From contig JAJFJA010000042.1 of the NCBI GenBank assembly GCA_021774445.1, positions 1 to 64,000 of the forward strand: a DNA stretch of 64,000 nt, read 5' to 3'. The stretch's first letter is position 1; each line of letters starts with the position of its first letter. Of this stretch, positions 42,612 to 52,311 are shown piece after piece. The notes beneath the pieces are model-generated. The model did no database searches. It was not told the DNA's origin and was given only the letters and a program-made list of their open reading frames with translations. Made by a program: the position numbers and the translations under genes. The DNA is from Alphaproteobacteria bacterium (lineage in GTDB: Bacteria > Pseudomonadota > Alphaproteobacteria > UBA6615).

Positions 42612-43489
42612 GCTGACCCCTCATTCCAGCGTCGGTGCAGCCACAGCCATTGTTCCGGGCGCTCCCTGATCCAGGCCTCCAACCGGGCATTGACCTGAAC
42701 CATGACATTACGAATGTCAGCCGCGCGGTCGCCGGTATCGGGTAGGTCAAGCGGCGGCTCGATGGTGACGCGGAAGCTGGCGCCCTTGAGACGCTCGACC
42801 CGGACCGGCACAACCAAGCCATCAAAACGGTAAGCAAGCTTGGCGATGGCCGGCGCGGTCATGGCCGGGCGGCCGAAAAGCGGCACCGATATACCGCTGT
42901 TGAGGCGCTGATCGACCAGCATGATGACCTGCCCGCCCGCCGCCAGTTTTTCGACAAGGCGGCGCGTTCCAGCGGGACTCTTGGGGATCAACTCCGCCCC
43001 CGCGGCGCGCTGGGCTCGGCGGGCATAGTGCTCGATTATGGGATTGTTGAAACGCCGGTAAACCACGCCGGGCTGAAGACCGCGACGCTGGGCCGCCAGG
43101 GTTGCGATCTCCCAATTCGCCAGATGGGCGGAAAACAGTAGGATAGGTCGGCCCTTGGCGGCCGCGTCGGCAAGATATTCGCCGCCGATCAATTCGACGG
43201 GTTGGCGCTGGCCGATCAGTTTGGGCAGGTGGACATAGTCGGCGCAAATGCGGCCGATATTGTCCCACATGCCGGAAACGATGGCTTTGATGCGCGGCTC
43301 CGATAGATCCGGCAGGACCAGAGCCAATTGGCGGCGGGCACGGCGCGAGAGGCTGGAACGCGCCCCCACAGACCTGAAAAGCCAGGATGCGAAGCTGGCG
43401 GCCGCCTCGAGCGGCAACAGACGAAGCACCGCATAGAGCAGCAACGCCACGAGCCCCTGAAGTAAATAACCAAGTTTCTTGAGAGCCAT
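42608..43489 (-). CDS. lpxL: Lipid A biosynthesis acyltransferase
   Basis: 293 residues of the LpxL/HtrB family. The catalytic H-x4-E motif is in HLANWE; other marks are LVDQRLNSG and the ending EQWLWLHRRWNE. A membrane helix near the N-terminus (LLQGLVALLLYAVLRLLP) anchors it to the inner membrane. It adds a secondary acyl chain to lipid A. Could equally be called LpxM; specificity cannot be read from sequence. Confidence 0.87.
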   Translation of the reverse strand: MALKKLGYLLQGLVALLLYAVLRLLPLEAAASFASWLFRSVGARSSLSRRARRQLALVLPDLSEPRIKAIVSGMWDNIGRICADYVHLPKLIGQRQPVELIGGEYLADAAAKGRPILLFSAHLANWEIATLAAQRRGLQPGVVYRRFNNPIIEHYARRAQRAAGAELIPKSPAGTRRLVEKLAAGGQVIMLVDQRLNSGISVPLFGRPAMTAPAIAKLAYRFDGLVVPVRVERLKGASFRVTIEPPLDLPDTGDRAADIRNVMVQVNARLEAWIRERPEQWLWLHRRWNEGSA

Positions 43490-43770
43490 CAGGTCGCCAT
43501 TTAGTGGATCGGTCCCTTGGGTCCGCTTGCGAGTAGCCCCTTATAGCGCCATCTGAGCGTCAGGACAGCCGTTCCAGGGGCTGGGTGCCCGCGGCCCTGG
43601 AATTTGCAAATAAAATCGATCGATACTTGGTCTATTTCCTAACCCCTTCTTAAAACTACCGCCTTTATGCTTAAAAATGCCACTGGCCTCACGAGGGTTG
43701 TTCGTTATTCTAGTGAGCCGGTATGCAGGAAGCATAATTAGGCAAATCCGCCAGGTAGGTGGAGGACCAG

Positions 43771-44052
43771 ATGAAGTTTATTGGTCGTGGTGGTCTCAAT
43801 CCAGGCAGGCAAGGCTTGCATGCCGGATATCTGACGTTCCATCGTATCGACGTGAAGCTGGAGAAGAGCCCCTCGGTGGGCGTGCCAACGCGCGCCATCG
43901 GCTTTATCTTCCTATTGGCGCTTATCGGCTTGGTGAGCTATGGCTCGATCGAGGTGATGAAATCCGACGATGGGCTCGAGCGCGCCTTCGTGTTGTTCCA
44001 ACAGGGAACCGAGGCCCTCGCCATCCAGTCGGCGGGTCTGGGGACCGACTGA
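43771..44052 (+). CDS. Small single-helix membrane protein
   Basis: 93 residues, with a strong ribosome binding site (GGAGG, six bases upstream of ATG 43771). One membrane helix (AIGFIFLLALIGLVSYGSI) is flanked by a basic N-terminus and an acidic C-terminus. Unknown function. The 281-base gap before it carries a hairpin (TTCCAGGG at 43572 with CCCTGGAA at 43595) and an AT-rich stretch but no gene. Confidence 0.55.
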   Translation: MKFIGRGGLNPGRQGLHAGYLTFHRIDVKLEKSPSVGVPTRAIGFIFLLALIGLVSYGSIEVMKSDDGLERAFVLFQQGTEALAIQSAGLGTD

Positions 44053-44231
44053 GGACGTGCCGCCGATGGCGCCCGATTCGTTCGGGCGCGCCCTGATCCC
44101 AATACACATGCCAGTTCTGTAATTCCCGCTTCGGCGCGACCGATTGATTGCGTCGGGTGCTACGGCCCACTATAGCTGCCGTGGGGCTGGTGCCCCATGG
44201 TGTCTGTGGGCTGATAAGGGAAATCGGGAAG

Positions 44232-45080
44232 ATGAAGCTACTGCGTTACGGGCCGGCAGGCGCCGAGAAACCGGGTATGCTGGACAATGCCGGCACAATT
44301 CGCGACCTGAGCGGCGCCATTGACGACGTCGCCGGTGATGCCTTGCTGCCGGAGACGATCGCCCGGCTAGCAGCGCTGGACCCGACCTCGCTGCCGGCGG
44401 TTGAGGGAAACCCTCGCTTGGGCGCTTGCGTCGGCCGGGTCGGGAAATTTATGTGCATTGGCCTCAACTACTCAGACCATGCGGCGGAATCCGGGTTGGC
44501 GGTGCCGGACGAACCGGTGCTTTTCATGAAAGCGACCAGCGCCATCACCGGGCCGAACGATAACGTCGTCATCCCGCGCGGCTCCAAGAAAACCGATTGG
44601 GAGGTCGAGCTGGGCGTGGTGATCGGCAAGCCGGCCAAATATGTGAGTGAGCAAGACGCGCTGTCCCATGTCGCGGGTTATTGCGTCAGCCATGATGTTT
44701 CGGAACGGGCCTTTCAAATTGAGCGATCAGGCCAATGGACCAAGGGCAAGAGTGCCGACAGCTTCGGCCCGATCGGGCCATGGCTGGTCACGGCCGACGA
44801 AGTGCCGGATCCGCAGAATCTAGATCTATGGCTGGAAGTCGATGGCCATCGCTATCAAAACGGCAGCACCCGGACCATGGTGTTCGGCGTTGCGGCGATC
44901 GTGAGTCATCTCAGCCAGTTCATGAGCCTGCACCCCGGCGACGTTATCTCGACCGGCACACCACCCGGGGTCGGGATGGGGCAAAAACCCGAGCCGATTT
45001 ATCTGAAGGCCGGCAATGTGGTCCGACTTGGCATCGAGCGCCTCGGCGAGCAACGCCAGGATGTGGTCGCCGACGACTGA
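44232..45080 (+). CDS. Fumarylacetoacetate hydrolase-family enzyme
   Basis: 282 residues. FMCIGLNYSDHAAESG, then PVLFMKATSAITGPND and the metal-ligand region DWEVELGVVIG define the FAH fold, ending STGTPPGVGMGQKP. The closest functional types are 2,4-diketo-3-deoxy-sugar-acid hydrolases and ureidoglycolate lyase-like proteins. Proximity to the inositol genes and an SDR suggests a carbohydrate substrate, but the substrate is not determined. Confidence 0.85.
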   Translation: MKLLRYGPAGAEKPGMLDNAGTIRDLSGAIDDVAGDALLPETIARLAALDPTSLPAVEGNPRLGACVGRVGKFMCIGLNYSDHAAESGLAVPDEPVLFMKATSAITGPNDNVVIPRGSKKTDWEVELGVVIGKPAKYVSEQDALSHVAGYCVSHDVSERAFQIERSGQWTKGKSADSFGPIGPWLVTADEVPDPQNLDLWLEVDGHRYQNGSTRTMVFGVAAIVSHLSQFMSLHPGDVISTGTPPGVGMGQKPEPIYLKAGNVVRLGIERLGEQRQDVVADD

Positions 45081-45189
45081 GGCTCGCCGCTCGTCGCCGC
45101 AAGCGATGCGGTGCAATCCGGCCGCGCCCTAAGCCGCCGGGGTACCGCTTCGCTTGCGCGGGCAACGACGAAGGTCTCGAGAACCTTTT

Positions 45190-46023
45190 CTACTCCGCAG
45201 CGGTATCCATCACAGGCTGCGGGGGGGCGTCATAGGCGCCATGCACCGATTGATCAAAATCGACGATCGAGCCGGTCATCATGCCGGATTCGTCCGAGGC
45301 GAGGAAGGCAACGGCGCGCGCCACCTCGGTCGGCTTCAGCAGGCGGCCGAAAGGCAGTGCGGCTTCCGCGTCGGCAAGCCAGTTCTCATCGGCGCCGTGA
45401 TATTCGGTCTGGATCCTGTGTTCGCCCGGGGTATCCATCCAGCCGATGTTGAGGGCATTGACGCGAATGCGGTGCCGCATCAGGGCGTAGGCAATATTGC
45501 GAGTTAGGGTGGCCAGCGCCCCCTTGGAACCGGAATAGGCGCTGATGAAGGGCTGGCCGCCATGGCCCGACATGCTCAGGATATTGACGATCGACCCGGG
45601 GGTGTTTTCCCGCGCCATGATCTTCGCCGCGCCCTGGATCAGGAAATAGGGCGCGCGCGTGTTGATCGCGAACATCGCGTCCCATAGCTCCGGCGTCGTG
45701 TCCCAGATGGTGCCGCGGTCAGTCAAACCAGCGCAATTGACCAGACAATGCAGGTTACCGAACGCCTGATCGGCCTTGGCGATAATCGCGGCGCAATCGT
45801 CGAGATTGGCCAGGTCGGCTTGGACAAAATGGGTCGGGCAGTGGGCCGCTTCGGAAAGCTGCGCCGCCTTGCGTTCGCCCTTTTCGGCATTGCGCCCGCA
45901 GATTACCAAACCGGCGGCGCCACGGGCGGCCAAAAGGTCGGCAACGGCGGCGCCCAATCCTTGGGTGCTGCCGGTGACGACCGCGTAACGGCCGGCGAAC
46001 TGCTGTGATAGGTCGGTGGTCAT
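45190..46023 (-). CDS. Short-chain dehydrogenase/reductase
   Basis: 277 residues. The nucleotide-binding motif is TGSTQGLG, then NCAG; the catalytic Ser lies in SMSG and the YxxxK motif is YSGSK. The C-terminus [10 protein letters not shown] is typical of sugar or polyol SDRs. It follows iolE on the same strand after 24 bases, so it is probably co-transcribed and oxidises a polyol or inositol-derived compound (inference). Confidence 0.85.
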   Translation of the reverse strand: MTTDLSQQFAGRYAVVTGSTQGLGAAVADLLAARGAAGLVICGRNAEKGERKAAQLSEAAHCPTHFVQADLANLDDCAAIIAKADQAFGNLHCLVNCAGLTDRGTIWDTTPELWDAMFAINTRAPYFLIQGAAKIMARENTPGSIVNILSMSGHGGQPFISAYSGSKGALATLTRNIAYALMRHRIRVNALNIGWMDTPGEHRIQTEYHGADENWLADAEAALPFGRLLKPTEVARAVAFLASDESGMMTGSIVDFDQSVHGAYDAPPQPVMDTAAE

Positions 46024-46047
46024 GGGATCCTCCCGGGATTCCGGATT

Positions 46048-46962
46048 TCAAGGCAGGATGTTGTAGCCGGCGGCGGAGAACGCCTTGGTCAAATGTTCGA
46101 AGCCAATGCGGGCATATTCGAGGGGCGGTGCCTTCACGGGATCCTGTTCGGCCTCGACCACCACCCAGCCGGCGTAGTCGACCGCCGCCAGGGCCGACGC
46201 GAAGGCGTGGAAATCGACACCGCCGTCACCGGGGACGGTAAAGACACCCTCGATTACCGCATCGAGGAAGCTCAGGTCGCGCCGCTTGGCGTCTGCCAAT
46301 ACCGCCGGACGGATGTCCTTGCAGTGGATGTGGTTGAGCCGCGCGCCATGGCGCCGAACAAGGCCGACCGGATCGCCATCGGCATAGGTGACGTGGCCAC
46401 TATCAATCAGCAAGCCAACCGCCGGGCCGGTGTTGGCCATCAAGAGATCGATATCTGCATCGGTCTCAACAATGGTTCCCATATGGGGGTGGTAGCTCAT
46501 GGGAACGCCGAAGGACTGGAGATACTCTGCCAACTCGGTCAGCTTGCGGCCGTAATCGGCAAAATCCTGCGGCGAAATGCCGGCGCGCCTACTTACCGGC
46601 GTCGTGCGATCGGCCTGCAGCGAACCCGTCGTCTCGGCATAAACGATAACCGGAGCGTCGAGCGCCTTGAAGCAACGCAGTTGCTCATCGATCCGGCGCT
46701 TTTCTTCGGCAACCGATAGCTCGAGCAGGCGACCGTCGAACCAGCCCGATACAAGAGTCAGATCATGTTCTGCCAGGAGTGGGCCTAAGACGGCCGCATC
46801 CATGGGGAATTTGACCCCGGTCTCGGTGCCGGCGAAGCCGGCCTGCCGACTCTCCCGCAGGCAGGTCTCCAAGGTTACGTCGCCGCCGAGTTCGGACAAG
46901 TCGCTATTGGACCAGGCGATCGGCGCCACACCGAGGCGGATATTTCCGGATGTAATGTTCAC
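46048..46962 (-). CDS. iolE: myo-Inosose-2 dehydratase
   Basis: 304 residues from GTG 46962, four bases after the iolD stop; the open frame extends upstream through iolD in the wrong reading and was not used. RLGVAPIAWSNSDLSELGG is the family start, with GTETGVKFP and HPHMGTIVET in the TIM barrel. It dehydrates 2-keto-myo-inositol to the diketone used by IolD. Part of an iolD-iolE-SDR transcript. Confidence 0.92.
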   Translation of the reverse strand: MNITSGNIRLGVAPIAWSNSDLSELGGDVTLETCLRESRQAGFAGTETGVKFPMDAAVLGPLLAEHDLTLVSGWFDGRLLELSVAEEKRRIDEQLRCFKALDAPVIVYAETTGSLQADRTTPVSRRAGISPQDFADYGRKLTELAEYLQSFGVPMSYHPHMGTIVETDADIDLLMANTGPAVGLLIDSGHVTYADGDPVGLVRRHGARLNHIHCKDIRPAVLADAKRRDLSFLDAVIEGVFTVPGDGGVDFHAFASALAAVDYAGWVVVEAEQDPVKAPPLEYARIGFEHLTKAFSAAGYNILP

Positions 46963-46966
46963 CGAT

Positions 46967-48811
46967 CTAGACCCCGACACGCTGATTGCGCTTGCCGTCT
47001 TGGTGGTCGGCAAGCGCCTGGCGGACTTCCGCGCGGCTGCTGACCTCCGGTACCGCAACATCCCACCAAGCGTCACCGGGTGTCCATTCGTGCGCATGGG
47101 TCTTGATGACGATGACGTAGGTCCGATCAGCCGCCCGCGCGCGTCCGAGCGCTGATTCGAGGTCGGCGAGACTGGCGACATCTTCGGTGATCGCCCCCAT
47201 GCTGGCCGCATGCTGGGCGAAATCAACTCTGGCCGGGTTGGCGACTTTGCAATCGGCCAGCAGGTTGTTGAAGGACGCGCTGCCCTTGAAGTTCTGCAGC
47301 CGGTTAATGACGGCAAAGCCGCCGTTGTCGCAGAGGATGACAATCATCTTGTGACCGCTGAGAACCGAGCTGTAGATATCCGAGTTCATCATCAGATAGG
47401 AGCCATCGCCGCAGAAGGTGATCACCTCGCGGTCGGGGTCGGCCATCTTGGCACCCCAGGCGCCGGCGATTTCGTAGCCCATGCAACTGAAGCCGAATTC
47501 GCAGTCGAAGCTGCCGACCGACTTCGCCCGCCAATTCTTGGTCAGTTCGCCGGGCAGGCCGCCGGCGGCGGTCAGGGCCAAGTCGGTGGGCTCGGCAAGG
47601 CGATTAACGACGCCGATAACCTGAGCGTAGGACGGCAACTCGGCATTGGTCGGTGTGGTGGCCTTATCGACCTGTTCCATCCAGGCGCCGTATTCGCTTT
47701 TCGCCCGGGCGCTCCAGGTATCCGGCGCCCGCCAGTCGCCGAGCCCGGCGCTGAGCTCGGTCAAGCCGACCTTGGCATCGCCAATCAGACTGAGCGATTG
47801 ATGCTTGATGGCGTCGTGCCGGGCCGTGTTGAGGCCAATAATGCGGACGTCCTCATTCTGGAAAACGGTCCAGGATCCGGTCGTGAAGTCCTGCAACCGG
47901 GTGCCGATGGCCAAGACGACATCGGCCTCCGCCGCCAAGGCGTTGGCGGACGTGCTGCCCACGACACCGAGGACGCCGGCGTTGCTCGGATTATTCCAAG
48001 CCATGCTGGCGCGGCCGGCAATCGTCTCGACAACGGGAATCCGGTGATGTTCCGCAAAGGCGGCAAGTTCGGCGGTCGCGCCGGCGTAATGGACGCCGCC
48101 GCCGGCGACAATGATCGGCCGCTCAGCCCGGCTCAAGACCCCGGCCGCCGCCACAAGCTCTTCAGTATCCGGTCTTGGACGTCGGATGACGTGAACTTTG
48201 CGAGCGAAAAAACGAGCCGGATAGTCGTAGGCTTCGGCCTGAGCGTCCTGCGCCAGGCCTAGGAACGCCGGCCCGCAATCGGCCGGATCAAGCATGGTGG
48301 CCACAGCCTGAGGCAATGATCCGATCAACTGTTCGGGGCGCTGAATGCGGTCCCAGTAACGGGTGACGGCGCGGAAGGCATCGTTCACCGTGGTCGACGG
48401 ATCGGCGAAATGTTCGACCTGCTGCAGCACCGGATCGGGAATACGACTGGCAAACGTGTCCCCGGAAATCAGCAGCAAGGGTAAGCGGTTGGCATGGGCA
48501 ACGCCGGCCGCGGTCACCATGTTTGCGGCACCGGGTCCAATGGAACTTGTCGCCACCATGATCTGGCGCCGGCGCTTGGCCTTGGCAAACGCCACGGCGG
48601 CCAGAGCCATGGACTGTTCGTTCTGCCCGCGCCAGGTGGGCATGATATCTTGTACGGTCTCAAGGGCTTCGCCGAGGCAACTGACGTTGCCATGGCCGAA
48701 TATCGCGAATACCCCGGGGAAGAGTGGCGCCTCCTGGCCAGCTAGAATCGTCCGCTGTGCAACCAAGTAACGCACAAGCGCCTGCGCCATTGTCAGTCGA
48801 ATGGTTTCCAT
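46967..48811 (-). CDS. iolD: 3D-(3,5/4)-trihydroxycyclohexane-1,2-dione acylhydrolase
   Basis: 614 residues of the TPP enzyme superfamily. MAQALVRYLVAQRTILAGQE and FAIFGHGNVSCLGEAL begin the pyrimidine domain; the TPP motif is FCGDGSYLMMNSD to CDNGGF. It hydrolytically opens the inositol ring intermediate. Divergent from iolG. iolB, iolC, iolJ and iolA are not in this window. Confidence 0.93.
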   Translation of the reverse strand: METIRLTMAQALVRYLVAQRTILAGQEAPLFPGVFAIFGHGNVSCLGEALETVQDIMPTWRGQNEQSMALAAVAFAKAKRRRQIMVATSSIGPGAANMVTAAGVAHANRLPLLLISGDTFASRIPDPVLQQVEHFADPSTTVNDAFRAVTRYWDRIQRPEQLIGSLPQAVATMLDPADCGPAFLGLAQDAQAEAYDYPARFFARKVHVIRRPRPDTEELVAAAGVLSRAERPIIVAGGGVHYAGATAELAAFAEHHRIPVVETIAGRASMAWNNPSNAGVLGVVGSTSANALAAEADVVLAIGTRLQDFTTGSWTVFQNEDVRIIGLNTARHDAIKHQSLSLIGDAKVGLTELSAGLGDWRAPDTWSARAKSEYGAWMEQVDKATTPTNAELPSYAQVIGVVNRLAEPTDLALTAAGGLPGELTKNWRAKSVGSFDCEFGFSCMGYEIAGAWGAKMADPDREVITFCGDGSYLMMNSDIYSSVLSGHKMIVILCDNGGFAVINRLQNFKGSASFNNLLADCKVANPARVDFAQHAASMGAITEDVASLADLESALGRARAADRTYVIVIKTHAHEWTPGDAWWDVAVPEVSSRAEVRQALADHQDGKRNQRVGV

Positions 48812-48907
48812 TGGTGCGCTCCTCCCGATTTTTGCGGCAGCCGATAGCCATTTGGTCGCGTATCATAGGATCGGCCGGATGCAGTTGGAAGCCCGCAATG
48901 CAACAAA

Positions 48908-48949
48908 CATTCTATGTTGGACTGGTGCGGGACGTTATGGTCTAGAATG
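48908..48949. promoter_or_regulatory. Putative regulator sites between iolD and iolG
   Basis: CATTCTATG (48908) and its inverted partner TAGAATG (48943-48949) flank 28 bases in the divergent iolD/iolG intergenic region. The same CATTCTAT occurs at 50939 between the RpiR gene and the second dehydrogenase, and GTTCTATGTATGA appears before the ABC transporter at about 52153. The recurrence suggests the RpiR-type regulator's operator. Confidence 0.45.
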
Positions 48950-48988
48950 CCGGTAATACAGCTACGGTCATAGGCGAGGAACAAGACA

Positions 48989-49990
48989 ATGGTGAAGATG
49001 GCACTGTTCGGTGCGGGACGCATCGGGCGCATGCATGCCGACAATTTGGCGGCCAACCCGAAGGTCGATTTGGCGTACGTCTACGATGTCTATGAACCGG
49101 CGGCAAAGGAAGTCGCTGAACGACACCGAACAATCGTGGCCGCCGATGTGGAGACCGTTCTGGCGGACGCGTCGGTGGATGCGGTGCTGATCGCCTCTTC
49201 TACCGATACCCATGTCGAGTTGATCACCGCCTCGGCACAGGCCGGTAAGGCGGTGCTTTGCGAGAAACCCATCGATCTTGACATCGCCAGGGTCAATCAA
49301 TGCCGGGAGGCGATCGCCGATTGCAACGTGGCGGTGCAAATCGGCTTCAATCGACGTTTCGATCCGACCCATCGGGCGGTCTACGACGCCGTGCGGGCGG
49401 GCGAGGTCGGCAAAGTCGAGCAGATCATCATCACGAGCCGCGATCCGGGGCCGCCGCCGGCGGCCTACATCAAGGTTTCGGGTGGGCTGTACCGAGACAT
49501 GATGATCCATGATTTCGATATCGCCCGGTTCCTGATGGCCGACGAGTTCGTCTCGGTCAGTGCGATCGGCAGCGTCCTGGTCGACCCGGAAATCGGCGCC
49601 CTGGGCGACGTGGACAGCGCCATGGTCCTGATGCAGACGGCGTCCGGCGCGCAGTGCCAGATCTGCTGCTCGCGGCGGGCCGTCTATGGCTACGATCAGC
49701 GCGCCGAGGTGTTCGGCAGCAGCGGTATGGTGCGCTCCGACAATCGTCGGCCAAGCGGCATCATCCGCGATACCGCGACAACGACGGATGCCCGGGTGCC
49801 GCTGACGAATTTTTTCATCGACCGCTACCCGGAAGCCTATGTGGCGGAATTGAACGACTTCATCGACGCTGCCGCGACCGGGCGGGTGCCTTCGGTCACT
49901 TTCGAAGACGGGCGGCGGGCGCTGATTCTTGCGGACGCAGCCAATGAATCGCTGCGTAGCGGCGCGGTGGTGCAGGTCAGTTACGACTAG
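48989..49990 (+). CDS. iolG: Inositol 2-dehydrogenase
   Basis: 333 residues of the Gfo/Idh/MocA family. NAD-binding GAGRIGRMHADN at the N-terminus, VLCEKPIDLDI with the catalytic lysine, QIGFNRRFDP and GGLYRDMMIHDFD are typical of inositol dehydrogenases. It oxidises myo-inositol to 2-keto-myo-inositol, the first catabolic step. Ends overlapping the stop of the convergent regulator gene. Confidence 0.92.
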   Translation: MVKMALFGAGRIGRMHADNLAANPKVDLAYVYDVYEPAAKEVAERHRTIVAADVETVLADASVDAVLIASSTDTHVELITASAQAGKAVLCEKPIDLDIARVNQCREAIADCNVAVQIGFNRRFDPTHRAVYDAVRAGEVGKVEQIIITSRDPGPPPAAYIKVSGGLYRDMMIHDFDIARFLMADEFVSVSAIGSVLVDPEIGALGDVDSAMVLMQTASGAQCQICCSRRAVYGYDQRAEVFGSSGMVRSDNRRPSGIIRDTATTTDARVPLTNFFIDRYPEAYVAELNDFIDAAATGRVPSVTFEDGRRALILADAANESLRSGAVVQVSYD

Positions 49991-50889
49991 TCACCGTCGA
50001 CCGCCTTCTCAACCTTCGGCCAGCGGCGCGCTGACAGCTCCGGTATATCGGACTTGGAGCGCCGGCTGCGCGGCAGCTGATGACCCATGCAAATGACCAG
50101 AGCCTGGGCCAAGCACATGGGCGCGGCGAGAGAGCGGGCAAAATTATACTCGCCCTCCGGCACTTCGAAATAAACGTCAGCGTGCTTCGCCAGAGGACTT
50201 AGTTGGCTGTCGGTAATGGCGACTATGGGGATCTTGCGGCGCTTGGTGGCCTCGACGATGTCGACGACCTCGCGGGCGTAGTGGCGGAAGCTGATGGCTA
50301 AAAGAACGCAGTTCTTGTCCATGAGTTGCGCTTGCTCGCCGGCGAGACCGCCGGCGCCGTCAAGAAGCTGAACATTCTGCCGCAAATGGGTCAGCACATA
50401 ACGGAAATAATTGGCGATGGGGTAGGCGCGCAATTGACCGATCACATGGATCGTATCAGCCGCCGAGAGGAGGTCGACGGCCTTTGCCAGGGCCTGCTCA
50501 TCGATACAGTCAAGCAAGTGCTGCAGCGCGGCGATATCGCTGATGACCAACTCGTTCAGGAAGGCCAGGTTGGTGGATTCGGATCGCGGGCCAAGCTCCG
50601 CCTTCAAGGCGCGAACCCGTTCATTCAGACCAGGTGCGGCGCTGAGCAAGCGGGCCTGGAAGACGCGCTGCATTTCGCTGAAGCCTGCATAGCCTAATGA
50701 CTGGGCAAAGCGGACGAGGCTGGACGGCTGGACGCCGGCGGTCACGGCGATCGTCTTGACAGATTCAATCGCCACATCATTGGGATTTTGAACGACGAAG
50801 CGAGCGATCTGCTGAAAGCGTCGGCTCATCGCATGGTGACGCTCAGCGATCTCGTTGATCAATCGCTCATATGTCGGGGGCGCGGCCAT
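49987..50889 (-). CDS. RpiR-family regulator, probable inositol regulator
   Basis: 300 residues from ATG 50889 (MAAPPTYERL); an upstream ATG at 50970 is less likely because it crosses the promoter region. N-terminal HTH_6 (AIESVKTIAVTAGVQPSSLV, then FAQSLGYAGFSEMQ) and a C-terminal SIS sugar-phosphate-binding domain (IHVIGQLRAYPIANYF, then SFRHYAREVVDIVEATKRR). RpiR-type IolR proteins control inositol genes in rhizobia. It is placed between iolG and the second dehydrogenase. Confidence 0.85.
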   Translation of the reverse strand: MAAPPTYERLINEIAERHHAMSRRFQQIARFVVQNPNDVAIESVKTIAVTAGVQPSSLVRFAQSLGYAGFSEMQRVFQARLLSAAPGLNERVRALKAELGPRSESTNLAFLNELVISDIAALQHLLDCIDEQALAKAVDLLSAADTIHVIGQLRAYPIANYFRYVLTHLRQNVQLLDGAGGLAGEQAQLMDKNCVLLAISFRHYAREVVDIVEATKRRKIPIVAITDSQLSPLAKHADVYFEVPEGEYNFARSLAAPMCLAQALVICMGHQLPRSRRSKSDIPELSARRWPKVEKAVDGD

Positions 50890-50938
50890 TGCGACTAACG
50901 CTCTTTGCCTCCCATTGTGGTCGCGTTGACAGAACAAC

Positions 50939-50951
50939 CATTCTATCATGA
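50939..50951. promoter_or_regulatory. CATTCTAT motif in the regulator/dehydrogenase intergenic region
   Basis: CATTCTATCATGA lies between the divergent RpiR gene and the second Gfo/Idh/MocA gene. It repeats the motif in the iolD/iolG region and could allow autoregulation. Only a short match, so moderate confidence. Confidence 0.35.
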
Positions 50952-51019
50952 TGCACAGTGAAACGTACAATCCCTTGAGGCAAGAGCCTCACCAACATCG
51001 ACGGAGCCCGACGGCGAAG

Positions 51020-52147
51020 ATGAAAGAAGTAAGATTTGGCTTGATCGGCAGCGGTTTCATGGGCCGGTGTCACGCGCAGGCGATGATGGCCGCGCCGGTG
51101 CTTTTTCAATTGGAGGCCGGGGTACGACGGGTCATGCTCGCCGATGCAAACGAGACATTGGCGGCGCAAGCGGGCGCAGCGCTCGGTTTTGAGCGCGCCA
51201 CCGGTGATTGGGCCGCGCTGGTGCGCGACCCAGACATAGATGTCGTCGACATTACGGCCCCGAACGCCCTGCATAAGCCGATGGCGCTGGCCGCCATTGA
51301 GGCCGGAAAGATCGTCTATTGCGAAAAGCCACTCGCCCCTAATGCGGCGGACGCGAAGGCGCTGATGGACGCCGCCGAGGCGGCGGGAAGCAAGACGCTG
51401 GTCGGCTTCAACTATCTGCGCAATCCGGTTGTGGCCACGGCGAAAGAGATTATCGATAGCGGCGAAATCGGCCGGGTCGTCGGCTACCGGGGCTGGCATT
51501 TCGAAGATTATATGTCCGACCCGAGCGCGCCATACACTTGGCGGCACGATCCGGAGGGCGGCGACGGGGTGGTCGGTGACCTGGGCAGCCATGCGACATC
51601 GTTGGCGCGCTACCTGATCGGCGATATCGAGGCGGTATGCGGTGACTGCGATACAGTCACGACGGCACGGCCCGTGGCCAGCGGGAGCAAGGAAATGCGA
51701 CCGGTCTCGGTAACGGACCAAATGCGGGCGCTGGTGCGGTTCGCCAATGGGGCGAAGGGTATATTGGAGGCCAGTTGGATTGCGACCGGACGCAAGATGA
51801 ACTTAGCCTGCGAGGTGACCGGCACGCGTGGCGCCCTGACGATCGATCTGGAGCGCATGAACGAGTTGCGATTGCACACCGTCAACCAGCCGGTGGGACG
51901 GGAGGGGTTCAAGACAATTCTGACCGGCCCGGATCATCCGGACTATGCCGCGTTTACGCCGGCCCCAGGGCATCAGCTTGGTTTCAACGACCTCAAGACC
52001 ATCGAAGTGGCCAGGCTGATAAAGGCCCTGGTGGCGGGTGACGACCCCTGGCCCGATTTCCGTGAAGCCTGGGAAATCCAGCGTGTCATCGACGCCATCA
52101 GCGAGTCATCCCGAGCCCGCAGCTGGCAGCAGATAACGAAGGTTTGA
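51020..52147 (+). CDS. Second Gfo/Idh/MocA-family dehydrogenase
   Basis: 375 residues from ATG 51020. RFGLIGSGFMGRCHAQAM binds NAD(P); YCEKPLAPNA carries the catalytic lysine and LVGFNYLRNP follows. It is clearly different from IolG and has a longer C-terminal domain (GHQLGFNDLKTIEVARL). Likely acts on scyllo-inositol, another inositol isomer or a sugar taken up by the adjacent ABC transporter. Confidence 0.85.
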   Translation: MKEVRFGLIGSGFMGRCHAQAMMAAPVLFQLEAGVRRVMLADANETLAAQAGAALGFERATGDWAALVRDPDIDVVDITAPNALHKPMALAAIEAGKIVYCEKPLAPNAADAKALMDAAEAAGSKTLVGFNYLRNPVVATAKEIIDSGEIGRVVGYRGWHFEDYMSDPSAPYTWRHDPEGGDGVVGDLGSHATSLARYLIGDIEAVCGDCDTVTTARPVASGSKEMRPVSVTDQMRALVRFANGAKGILEASWIATGRKMNLACEVTGTRGALTIDLERMNELRLHTVNQPVGREGFKTILTGPDHPDYAAFTPAPGHQLGFNDLKTIEVARLIKALVAGDDPWPDFREAWEIQRVIDAISESSRARSWQQITKV

Positions 52148-52311
52148 GGCGTTCTATGTATGACGATATGCGGAACGATCGTTGCCCAAATACTTTGCTC
52201 CTAACCAAATTTGTGTGTAGGGTTGGACCGGCTTTCTCACCAGCCTCGACGAACCAAATCATCGGTGGGCGAGGATAGAACAAGACTGAGGATCGCCCCG
52301 GGGAGTCGTCG

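Noticed and set aside
45100..45175. Another possible copy of the dispersed repeat
   Set aside because: Only loosely similar (GTGCAATCCGG and GGCAACGACG); too degenerate to list as a copy.
46963..47343. N-terminal extension of iolE into iolD
   Set aside because: The extra 127 codons lie within iolD coding sequence in another frame; GTG 46962 gives a normal IolE N-terminus.
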